From assembly GCA_963833655.1 (NCBI GenBank), contig CAWHYL010000004.1, positions 868,001-932,000 of the forward strand: 64,000 nucleotides of DNA. The letters are read 5' to 3'. The DNA comes from 3-1-20CM-4-69-9 sp963833655 (lineage in GTDB: Bacteria; Actinomycetota; Thermoleophilia; Gaiellales; Gaiellaceae). Positions within the stretch are counted from its first letter, which is position 1, and the number at the start of each line of letters is the position of its first letter. The notes beneath the pieces are model-generated. The model did no database searches and was not told the DNA's origin. It worked only from the letters and a program-made list of their open reading frames with translations. The position numbers and the translations under genes were made by a program. This document shows, piece after piece, positions 1 to 7,467 of the stretch.

Positions 1-1219
1 CCGCGTAGTCGTCGCTGGTCGTGCCCGCCTCGTCGAAGTTCGACCAGAAGTCGAGCTCGAACTGCAGCTTCGCCGTGTAGCGACGGAAGAGCAGCGCCTC
101 GAGGAACGTCGTCGCCTGCGCGTTCGTGCGTGCTTCTTCGTCGCCGAGGCCGAAGTACCGTGCATGCCAGCCGGGCTCGCGCGTGATCGCCTCGCAGATG
201 TACGAGTAGATCTCCGTCAGCGCGTGGTCGCGCGAGATGCGGCGGAACGTGTACGGCAGGTTCGCGTCGACGCCGGCGTAGTGCAGCGCATGCCCGGCCT
301 CGTGCATGAACGCCTGATAGTCGTGCAGCCCGCCCTGGGCGCGCGTGATCAGGTGGACGACCTTCGGCGGATCGGATGCGATCACGCAGGCGCGCGGCGA
401 CTTCTGCGGCCGGTCGTCGAGGTCGAGCTTGATGTTCCGGTCGGCGGCGAGGTCGAAGCCGAGCGCCGACAGCGTCTCCAGGCACACCTCCGTCGCGCGA
501 TCCTTCGTGTACGTCGCGTCGAGCGGCGAGAGCCGGCGCACGTACCCGACGTGCGCGGATGAGGGTTGCGGCTCGCGGTCGGGCCCGAGCAGCCGCTCGA
601 ACCACGTCTCGCGCAGCTCGAGGAACGCCTCCTCGATCTCGTCGCTCGCCGCCGCGAGGACGGACGCGAGCTTGCGCAGCGAGATCTGCTTTTCGTCGTC
701 GTTCCGCGCAATGGGGTCCGGCTCGCCGCTGAGGTCGGCCTCCAGCTCCTCGTAGGCGCGTAGCAACTCGAGGCGCGGCGCGTTGAACTCCGCCGACCGC
801 GCGCGATAGAGCTCGCCGAGCTCTTCACGCTCCTTGTAGTCCGGCATCACGGACAGCTGCGCGAGCGCAGACCGCAGCGGAAGCTCCTCGCCCTTGAACG
901 GCACACGCGCCGCGAGGAGCGCATTCTCGAGCTCGTCGTCCCGGTCGGCAAGCTCTGCAGCGACGAGGCCGCTCTCACACGTCTTGCGCAGTCGGTACAG
1001 CCACTCGCGGCGTTCGCCGTCAGCGGCGCTCTCTTCGTCGTGCAGCGCCTCGAGCTGCTCGCGGCTGAACAGGTCCGCGTAGCGCGCGACGATTGCCGCT
1101 TGCTCGGACACCTCTTTCTCGCCGACACGCACCGCCCGGCCCTCCTCGGACCGGTCGTACAAGTACCGCTGAAGCTGCTCTTCGAAGTCCGCGGCGCTGC
1201 GGACGGCGGTCGTCGACAT
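1..1219 (-). CDS. M3-like zinc metallopeptidase, 3' end outside window
   Basis: The frame stays open from an ATG at 1219 to the window edge, so 406 codons are visible and the C-terminus is missing. An HEAGH zinc motif lies at about residues 306-310 within FMHEAGHALHYAG, followed some 35 residues later by a Glu-containing helix (TEIYSYICEAI), the HExxH...E arrangement of gluzincins of the M3 (oligoendopeptidase/thimet) type. The N-terminal 300 residues are Glu/Arg/Leu-rich and probably helical, as in M3 enzymes. No signal peptide is visible, so a cytosolic peptidase is likely. It follows a receiver-domain gene in the same direction with a gap of 10 bases. The M3 assignment rests on the motif and fold pattern, not on an alignment. 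Confidence 0.72.
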   Translation of the reverse strand, partial: MSTTAVRSAADFEEQLQRYLYDRSEEGRAVRVGEKEVSEQAAIVARYADLFSREQLEALHDEESAADGERREWLYRLRKTCESGLVAAELADRDDELENALLAARVPFKGEELPLRSALAQLSVMPDYKEREELGELYRARSAEFNAPRLELLRAYEELEADLSGEPDPIARNDDEKQISLRKLASVLAAASDEIEEAFLELRETWFERLLGPDREPQPSSAHVGYVRRLSPLDATYTKDRATEVCLETLSALGFDLAADRNIKLDLDDRPQKSPRACVIASDPPKVVHLITRAQGGLHDYQAFMHEAGHALHYAGVDANLPYTFRRISRDHALTEIYSYICEAITREPGWHARYFGLGDEEARTNAQATTFLEALLFRRYTAKLQFELDFWSNFDEAGTTSDDYA

Positions 1220-1229
1220 CGAGAGAACT

Positions 1230-1616
1230 CTATCCAGCCAGGTTGGCGACAGTGGACGTGAGCTGGTCGATCGTGAAGGGCTTCGAGATGACGCCGTCGC
1301 CCGCGGTCTCGGACACCTGTGCAGAGCCTGTGAGCAGCGCAACCTTCAGCTGCGGCCGCTCACGCCGGAGCTCCGCGAGGAAGTCGAGCCCGCTGCCCGT
1401 CCCCACGTGCACGTCGAGCAGGACGATCCGGATGTCATGCGTCTCGAGCTCCGCTCGTGCCTGCTGCAAGGTCCCCGCCTCGTGCACGTGCCACCCCGCC
1501 AGCTCGAGGTTCAGCCGGCAGAGGAGCCGGATCGACGCATCGTCGTCGATGACGAGCACAGTGCGACTGGGCGAGTTCACGCGCCGCTGGAGTTTAATCT
1601 CGCCGCGTATCCACAT
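1230..1616 (-). CDS. single-domain response regulator receiver protein
   Basis: A 128-residue protein made of little more than a CheY-like receiver. It has the acidic pocket VIDDDAS, a phosphoacceptor Asp in LLDVHVG, a switch Thr in LLTGS and the conserved Lys in SKPF, so all canonical phosphorylation residues are present. There is no output domain; it must act by protein-protein contact or as a phosphate sink. The ATG at 1616 gives an odd basic leader; a GTG at 1580 would start just before the receiver and is equally plausible, and neither has a clear ribosome binding site. No partner kinase lies next to it. It is probably co-transcribed with the downstream metallopeptidase. Confidence 0.82.
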   Translation of the reverse strand: MWIRGEIKLQRRVNSPSRTVLVIDDDASIRLLCRLNLELAGWHVHEAGTLQQARAELETHDIRIVLLDVHVGTGSGLDFLAELRRERPQLKVALLTGSAQVSETAGDGVISKPFTIDQLTSTVANLAG

Positions 1617-1784
1617 CAGGCCGCCGTTCGTTTACTTCTTGAAAATGAGAAAGCAGGGACGACTCTCCGAGGACCTTCAGCGTCGCCTGCCTCGCCCAAC
1701 GCCGCAGTTCCGGCACCGCGCCTGGCTCATGTTCCAGCGCGCCCTGGATCCACTCGGCCCGGCAAGGCCGCTGCGCCCGCCGCG

Positions 1785-3047
1785 CTAGGCGACGGCAACC
1801 GCGGCGCTGAGACGGCGCAACGTCTCGTCCTTGCCGAGGAGCTCCATGCTCTCGAACAGCCCCGGCGAAACCTTCGAGCCGGTAACGGCGATGCGGATCG
1901 GCTCGAACGCCTTTCGCGGCGACAGCTCGAGCCGCTCCGCGAGCGCGCGCAGCGCGGCCTCGATGTGCTCCGCGTCGAACGGCTCGACGGGCGCGAGCTC
2001 CTCGCGTGCAGCCTCGACGATCGGCTCGCGGCCGTTGAGCAGCTCGGCGTCCGGGTGCACGTCCCGGAAGAAGAAGCCGGCGAAGTCCGGATACTGACCG
2101 AACCGTTCGATCTTCTCCTGCACGATCGGGACCGTGCGCCGGACGAGCTGGTCGTCCCAGTCGTGCCCGGTCTCGCGCAGGTAATGGATCAGCCCGTCCG
2201 TGTAGGCGTCGACGGAGAGCCCCCGCAGGTAGACGCCGTTCATCCAGTCGAGCTTCTGGTAGTCGAAGGTCGCCGGGCTCGGCACGACGCGGTCGAGGTC
2301 GAAGCGCTCGACGAGCTCGTCTCGCGACATGATCGTCGTCTTGTCGTCGTAGCTCCAGCCGAGCAGCGCGAGGAAGTTGACGAGCGCAGCCGCGTAATAG
2401 CCCTGATGGCGAAAGTCGTCGACCGTGACCGACCCGTGTCGCTTCGACAGGCTCTTCCCGTCTGCGCCCAGCACGTGCGAGACATGCGCGTAGACGGGGA
2501 TGTCGCCACCGACCGCGCGGATGATGTTGATCTGCTTCGGCGTGTTGGAGATGTGATCCTCGCCGCGGACGACATGCGTGATCCCGTCCCAGACGTCTTC
2601 CATCGGTGATGCGAAGTTGTACGTCGGACGGCCGTCCGACCGCACCAGCACGAGGTCCTCGAGCTTCTCGTTCGGGAACTCGACGCGGCCGCGGACGGCG
2701 TCGTCCCACGCGGTGACGCCCTCGTCCGGCATGCGGAAGCGGATCGCGCCGTCGTCTTCGTACGCACTCCCCTCCTCCACGAGCCGGCGCGCGACCTCCG
2801 CGCAGTCCTCGATCCGGTCGAGCTGGAACGTCACAGGGCCGTCCCAGTCGAGCCCGAGCCAGCGGAGCGATTCCTGGATCTGCTCCGTCGCCTCCGCGAC
2901 CTCGCGGCTCGTGTCGGTGTTCTCGATCCGCAGCTTGAACTCGCCCCCGTTGTGGCGCGCGAACAGCCAGTTGAAGAGCGCGGTGCGGACGTTCCCGATG
3001 TGCAGGAACCCCGTCGGGGAAGGCGCCATGCGCACGCGAACAGCCAT
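1785..3047 (-). CDS. gltX: glutamyl-tRNA synthetase
   Basis: Class I aminoacyl-tRNA synthetase charging tRNA-Glu. The N-terminus carries the HIGH-type signature (PSPTGFLHIGN) and the KMSKS-equivalent appears as LSKRHGS near residue 225. The C-terminus carries the usual GluRS ending (VTGSKVSPGLFESMELLGK). At 420 residues it is about 50-70 shorter than most bacterial GluRS, with the reduction apparently in the middle of the anticodon-binding half rather than at either end. It is divergent from the endonuclease IV gene with an intergenic region of about 80 bases. The 168 bases downstream, before the receiver gene, show no convincing gene. Confidence 0.95.
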   Translation of the reverse strand: MAVRVRMAPSPTGFLHIGNVRTALFNWLFARHNGGEFKLRIENTDTSREVAEATEQIQESLRWLGLDWDGPVTFQLDRIEDCAEVARRLVEEGSAYEDDGAIRFRMPDEGVTAWDDAVRGRVEFPNEKLEDLVLVRSDGRPTYNFASPMEDVWDGITHVVRGEDHISNTPKQINIIRAVGGDIPVYAHVSHVLGADGKSLSKRHGSVTVDDFRHQGYYAAALVNFLALLGWSYDDKTTIMSRDELVERFDLDRVVPSPATFDYQKLDWMNGVYLRGLSVDAYTDGLIHYLRETGHDWDDQLVRRTVPIVQEKIERFGQYPDFAGFFFRDVHPDAELLNGREPIVEAAREELAPVEPFDAEHIEAALRALAERLELSPRKAFEPIRIAVTGSKVSPGLFESMELLGKDETLRRLSAAVAVA

Positions 3048-3129
3048 GCCGCAAGCCTACGGGTAGAGCCTCCCGAACCGTCCGCACACCCGGCCGGGGG
3101 CTCGGACGAAAGCTTTAGCGTTCGTCGCG

Positions 3130-3972
3130 ATGTTGTTCGGCGCCCATTGCTCAGGCGGGATCAAGAAAGCGCTCGACAAGGCGGATGCGATGGGCGCCGA
3201 CTGCGTCCAGCTCTTCGTACAGAGCCCACGTACGTGGCGCTTTCCGAACCACGACCCGGGGGACCTCGAGGCCTTCAGCGCCAGGAGCGCGGAGCTCGTG
3301 CTGCCGGCGCTCGTCCACAGCCTCTACCTCGTCAATCTGGCCGCGCCGGACGACGAGATCTACCGGAAGAGCGTCGACACGATGCGGTCGACGATGGACA
3401 CGGCGTGCGCGATCGGTGCGGAGGGCGTGGTCTTCCATGTCGGGTCCCACCTCGGCGCCGGCCTCGACGCCGGCCTGGAGCGTGCGGTGCCTGCGCTCGA
3501 GCAGGTGCTCGAGCGCTGCGGCGACCGGACTTGGCTCCTGATGGAGAACTCGGCCGGCGCCGGTGGCACGATCGGGCGCTCCGTCGAGGAGCTCGCGATC
3601 CTGTTCGACGCGCTCGGCCGGCACGAGCGGCTCGGCATCTGCCTCGACTCGTGCCACCTCTACGTCTCGGGCGTCGACGTGACGGATGCAGAGGCGTGGG
3701 ATGCGTGCCTGCGCGAGGTCGACGAGCGGATCGGCCTCGACCGGCTGCGCGCGCTGCATGCAAACGACGCGAAGGCGCCCCTCGGCTCGAACCGTGACCG
3801 CCACGACAACATCGGGGACGGCGTCATGGGCGACGGCATGGGCGTCTTCCTCGCGCACGCGAAGGTGCAGGACCTGCCGGTCGTGCTCGAGGTCCCCGGC
3901 GCCGACGGTCACGGACCGAACGCGGAAGAGATCCAGAAGCTGCGTGACCTCCACGCCCGCGCAACGTCGTAG
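3130..3972 (+). CDS. nfo: deoxyribonuclease IV (AP endonuclease)
   Basis: A TIM-barrel endonuclease IV of 280 residues, the usual family length. It cleaves the phosphodiester 5' of abasic sites in base-excision repair. The N-terminal GAHCSGGIKKAL and the segments VFHVGSH, LLMENSAG, LDSCHLY and LHANDAK, followed by RHDNIGDG near the C-terminus, match the successive metal-ligand strands of the family (His, Glu, Asp, His, His/Asp) and the GDG loop. The ATG at 3130 places the barrel at the very N-terminus. An MFS carrier gene begins inside its 3' end in another frame, suggesting translational coupling. Confidence 0.95.
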   Translation: MLFGAHCSGGIKKALDKADAMGADCVQLFVQSPRTWRFPNHDPGDLEAFSARSAELVLPALVHSLYLVNLAAPDDEIYRKSVDTMRSTMDTACAIGAEGVVFHVGSHLGAGLDAGLERAVPALEQVLERCGDRTWLLMENSAGAGGTIGRSVEELAILFDALGRHERLGICLDSCHLYVSGVDVTDAEAWDACLREVDERIGLDRLRALHANDAKAPLGSNRDRHDNIGDGVMGDGMGVFLAHAKVQDLPVVLEVPGADGHGPNAEEIQKLRDLHARATS

Positions 3973-5122
3973 CCGCTACCGCTGGACCGTTCTCGCCGCC
4001 GGCGTCGTCGCACAGGCGTCGTACGCGATGACCGGCCTCGGCCTGCCCGCGATTGCGCCGGCGATTCGCAGCGAGTTCGGGCTGACGCTGACGCAGACCG
4101 GCGTCGTTCTCGCGGCGAGCTTCATCGGCTCGGTGCCGACGCTGCTCGTCTGGGGGCTCGTCGCCGACCGCATCGGCGAGCGCGTCGTCATGTCCGCCGG
4201 TCTCGCCGCGGCCGCCGGAGCGCTCGTCTGGGCGGCATACGCGTCGACGTTCGCGCTCCTCGTCGCCGCCCTGGCTGTCGCGGGCGGCGTGGCGGCCGGC
4301 GTGAACTCGGCGACCGGACGCGCGGTGATGCAGTGGTTCGCCGCCGACGAACGTGGGCTGGCACTCGGCATCCGGCAGATGGCCGTCCCACTCGGCGGCG
4401 CGATCGGCGCCCTCGCGCTGCCGTTCCTCGAGCAGCACTTCAGCCTGCACGTGGCTTTCCTCGGCCTTGCCGTCGCATCGCTGGTGGGCGGAGTCGTTGC
4501 GTTCGTCCTCATCCGCGTCGAGCCGACGATCGAAGACCGCTCGGTGCTCGCACGCCCGCTCCGCGACCGGCGCGTCTGGCTGATCTGCGCAGGCAGCACG
4601 TTCTTCGTCACCACGCAGCTGAGCCTGCTCGGCTTCTTCGTGTTGTTCCTGCACGACCACCGCGGCATGTCGACCGCCGTCGCCGCGGCGGCGCTCGCCG
4701 TGACGCAGGTGCTCGGCGGGATCTCGCGGATCGCGCTCGGCCGCTGGTCGGATCACCTCCGGATGCGGATCGCGCCGTTGCGCTGGGTCGGGCTCGGCAT
4801 CGCTCTCTCGGTTGCCGTGTTGACCATCGTGCTGAACGCTTCGCCGTGGATCGTCGTCCCGGCGCTGATGGTCGCCGCGACGTTTGGGCTCTCGTGGAAC
4901 GGCCTCTCCTTCACGGCTACGGCCGAGACGGCCGGACGTGCGCGGAGCGGTGCGGCGATCGGCTTGCAGCAGACCTTCCTCGCCGCAGGCGGGCTCGTCG
5001 CGCCGATCGCGTTCGCCGCCGTCGTGCACCACGAGTCCTGGCGGGTGGCGTTCGCGCTCGCGGCCGTCAGCCCGCTGGTGGGCTACGCGCTGCTCAGTCC
5101 GTTAGCTGAGCGAAGACCTTGA
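3944..5122 (+). CDS. MFS transporter
   Basis: A 392-residue major facilitator with about 12 hydrophobic segments in two six-helix halves. The loop between helices 2 and 3 shows the MFS motif (WGLVADRIGERVVM, equivalent to GxLaDrxGrrxxl), and the second half has a related GRWSDHLRM loop. The substrate cannot be read from the sequence. The reading frame is open upstream, but the hydrophobic protein begins only after the GTG at 3944, which lies inside the last 29 bases of nfo; that start is chosen because everything upstream is nfo in another frame. The 3' end overlaps the convergent Cys-rich gene by 29 bases. Confidence 0.88.
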   Translation: MTSTPAQRRSRYRWTVLAAGVVAQASYAMTGLGLPAIAPAIRSEFGLTLTQTGVVLAASFIGSVPTLLVWGLVADRIGERVVMSAGLAAAAGALVWAAYASTFALLVAALAVAGGVAAGVNSATGRAVMQWFAADERGLALGIRQMAVPLGGAIGALALPFLEQHFSLHVAFLGLAVASLVGGVVAFVLIRVEPTIEDRSVLARPLRDRRVWLICAGSTFFVTTQLSLLGFFVLFLHDHRGMSTAVAAAALAVTQVLGGISRIALGRWSDHLRMRIAPLRWVGLGIALSVAVLTIVLNASPWIVVPALMVAATFGLSWNGLSFTATAETAGRARSGAAIGLQQTFLAAGGLVAPIAFAAVVHHESWRVAFALAAVSPLVGYALLSPLAERRP

Positions 5123-5513
5123 ACGTCGGCCGGCCGACGGGGAGCTCGTGGAACTCCGGATTGACGCAGCCGAGGTCGCCAGAGCGCGCGGTGCCGTAGC
5201 ACTCCTCCACCTCGACCCGGCACATCGGCAGGGGCGCGCGCGTCGTGCGCATCCCGCCGAAGCCCTCCCGCCGCGCCTGCGCCTCGCGGAGCATCTCCAG
5301 GTCGATCTCGACGCCGTACACCTTCTGCATGCAGCCGATGTAGGTGTGGCCGAACTCCTGAAAGGCATAGAGGAAGGGGCATGCGCGGTCGACGCATGCA
5401 GACGGGTAGACGATCTTGTCGCAGTGAACATCACAACGCCTGCACTCGAGCTCATCCTGCGGCCGGAGCGGAAGCTCGGTCGCGGTAGAGGCGCCCTGCG
5501 GCGGTGGTGTCAT
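5094..5513 (-). CDS. conserved-looking Cys-rich hypothetical protein
   Basis: A 139-residue soluble protein of unknown function. Cysteines cluster in the N-terminal half as CRRCDVHCDK, then SACVDRACPF and IGCMQK, with CRVEVEEC and LGC further on; nine Cys in this arrangement suggests metal or Fe-S binding rather than random composition. The segment LYAFQEFGHTYIGCMQKVYGVEIDL reads like a folded domain. No signal peptide is seen. The ATG at 5513 starts just before the Cys-rich part. The gene is convergent with and overlaps the MFS gene tail, and is divergent from the Ca2+/H+ antiporter across a 71-base gap. I do not recognise the family. Confidence 0.7.
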   Translation of the reverse strand: MTPPPQGASTATELPLRPQDELECRRCDVHCDKIVYPSACVDRACPFLYAFQEFGHTYIGCMQKVYGVEIDLEMLREAQARREGFGGMRTTRAPLPMCRVEVEECYGTARSGDLGCVNPEFHELPVGRPTFKVFAQLTD

Positions 5514-5584
5514 GACGGAATCTTCATGCCCAAAACTGTGCGCCGCAAGACTTGACAGAGCGCCGCTCTATAAGCTAGGGCCGC

Positions 5585-6619
5585 GTGGCGCGACGACTCC
5601 TGTGGGCCTCGCTTGCGCTCGCGCCGATCACCTGGATCGTCGACGCCGTTGCCCACCCTGGCAAGACGTTGCTGTTCGTGCTGTCGGCGCTGTCGCTGAT
5701 TCCGCTCGCATGGCTGATCGGCGAGGCGACCGAGCACGCCGGCGAGCACACGGGCGCCCGCATTGGCGGCCTGCTCAACGCGAGCTTCGGGAACGCACCG
5801 GAGCTGATCATCGCCCTGCTCGCGATCGCGGACAACCTGCCCGACGTCGTGCGCGGCTCGCTCGCCGGCAGCGTCATCTCGAACATTCTGCTCGTGCTGG
5901 GCGCGGCGATGACCATCGGGCCCGATCACGCCCAACTGCAGCGGCGCTCGCTCCTTTGGCAGCTCGGCCTCGTGGCCGTCGCCGTCGTGGTGTTGCTGAT
6001 TCCGTCGGTCCCCGGTTTCCACGGCGACCCGAACCGGCACTCCCTCGCCCTGCTGAGCATCGGGCCCGCGATCGCGCTGTTGTTGCTCTACCTCGTCGTC
6101 ACGGTTCTGGGGCTTCGCCGGCGCGAGCACGACGAGGGCGGCGGGGATCCCGGCTGGACGCTACGGACGTCACTGGTTGCGCTCGGGCTCGCGACGGCTG
6201 CGACGGCGGTCACGAGCGAGATCCTCGTGCACTCGCTCCAGGACTTCGCGAAAGCCGCCGGCCTGTCGCAGTTCTTCATCTCGATCGTCATCGTCGCAGT
6301 GGTCGGGAACGCCGCCGAGCACGGCGGTGCCGTCGTCATCGCCCGGCGCGGAAAGATGAAGCTGGCGACGCAGATTGCGATCACCTCGAGCGCGCAGGTC
6401 GCATTGTTCGTCCTGCCGGTCGTGCTCCTGCTTTCGTTCGCGTTCACCCACCCGCTGACGCTCGCATTCCGCCCCGTCGAGCTGATCGGAATGGGCGCGG
6501 CGGCGGTCTTCGTCGGCTTCGTCATCGGCGATGGCCGCTCCAGGCGCTGGGAAGGGTTCCTTCTCATCGGCGTCTACGCCGTCTTCGCGGCGATCTGCTT
6601 TCACCTGGGTGACCGCTGA
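5585..6619 (+). CDS. cax: calcium/proton antiporter (CaCA family)
   Basis: A 344-residue membrane protein with ten to eleven hydrophobic segments. The two alpha-repeats that form the ion site are visible as GNAPELIIALLAI (Glu about residue 73) and GNAAEHGGAVVIA (Glu about 245), the GNxxE signatures of Ca2+/H+ exchangers of the CAX/ChaA type. An acidic/His loop (EATEHAGEHTG) follows the second helix. It should export Ca2+ against a proton gradient across the plasma membrane. It starts with GTG; there is no strong ribosome binding site. It stands alone, followed by an ABC exporter after 77 bases. Confidence 0.9.
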   Translation: MARRLLWASLALAPITWIVDAVAHPGKTLLFVLSALSLIPLAWLIGEATEHAGEHTGARIGGLLNASFGNAPELIIALLAIADNLPDVVRGSLAGSVISNILLVLGAAMTIGPDHAQLQRRSLLWQLGLVAVAVVVLLIPSVPGFHGDPNRHSLALLSIGPAIALLLLYLVVTVLGLRRREHDEGGGDPGWTLRTSLVALGLATAATAVTSEILVHSLQDFAKAAGLSQFFISIVIVAVVGNAAEHGGAVVIARRGKMKLATQIAITSSAQVALFVLPVVLLLSFAFTHPLTLAFRPVELIGMGAAAVFVGFVIGDGRSRRWEGFLLIGVYAVFAAICFHLGDR

Positions 6620-6696
6620 CCCAAAAAAGGCCGGTTAGCCGTACCACACCGGTTTTGCCGGGGTGGAACACTTAGTCCATCGACCGGGAGGGCAGC

Positions 6697-7467
6697 ATGA
6701 GCGAGACGACGACCACGACGGCGCCGACACCGGCCGCGACGACCGAGGCGGTCGTGTCCGCGCGCGACCTGACGCGGCGGTACGGCGAGGGCGACACCGC
6801 CGTCGACGCTCTGCGCGGCGTGTCCCTGAACGTGTCGAAAGGCGAGCTGACGGCCGTCATGGGGCCGTCGGGGTCCGGCAAGTCGACCCTCATGCACATC
6901 CTGGCCGGCCTCGACCGCCCGACGACCGGCGAGGTGACGATCGCCGGAACGGAGCTGTCGAAGCTCGGCGACAACGACCTGACGAAGCTGCGCCGCCAGC
7001 ACATCGGCTTCGTCTTCCAGTTCTTCAACCTCCTCCCGATGCTCGATGCCGAGGAGAACGTCGTGCTGCCGCTCTCGATCGCCGGGGAGAAACCTGACAA
7101 GGCATGGGTTGACGACCTGCTCGAGCAGGTCGGGCTCTCGGACCGCCGCAGTCACCGCCCGTCGGAGCTCTCGGGCGGACAGCAGCAGCGTGTCGCCATC
7201 GGGCGCGCCCTGGTCAACCGGCCGACAATCATCTTTGCCGACGAGCCGACCGGGAACCTCGACTCGAAGACGAGCGGTGAGATCCTCGAGTTGCTCGAGC
7301 ACTCCGTGCGCGAGCTGAACCAGACGATCGTCATGGTGACGCACGAGCCGCGCGCAGCCGCGATCGCGGATCGTGTCCTCTTCCTCGACGACGGGCTGAT
7401 CGTGCGGGAGGCGCGCGAGATCTCGCCGCACGACATCGTCGCCGCGATGGAGGAGCTCGGAGGCTAG
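6697..7467 (+). CDS. ABC transporter ATP-binding protein, MacB/LolD type
   Basis: A 256-residue ATPase with Walker A GPSGSGKST (about 56-64), Q-loop FVFQFFNLLP, signature LSGGQ (158-162) and Walker B IIFADE (178-183) followed by PTGNLDS, the pattern of the MacB/LolD/FtsE branch. A Thr/Ala-rich leader of about 20 residues precedes the domain. The ATG at 6697 follows a GGGAGGG ribosome binding site. It overlaps the FtsX-like permease gene by one base, so the two form one exporter. Such pairs act mechanically on lipoproteins, peptides or envelope lipids; the substrate here is unknown. Confidence 0.93.
   Translation: MSETTTTTAPTPAATTEAVVSARDLTRRYGEGDTAVDALRGVSLNVSKGELTAVMGPSGSGKSTLMHILAGLDRPTTGEVTIAGTELSKLGDNDLTKLRRQHIGFVFQFFNLLPMLDAEENVVLPLSIAGEKPDKAWVDDLLEQVGLSDRRSHRPSELSGGQQQRVAIGRALVNRPTIIFADEPTGNLDSKTSGEILELLEHSVRELNQTIVMVTHEPRAAAIADRVLFLDDGLIVREAREISPHDIVAAMEELGG

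Noticed and set aside
1594..1784. Possible short gene or extension downstream of gltX
   Set aside because: A minus-strand frame stays open and reads somewhat protein-like, but there is no start with a ribosome binding site and gltX itself is complete.
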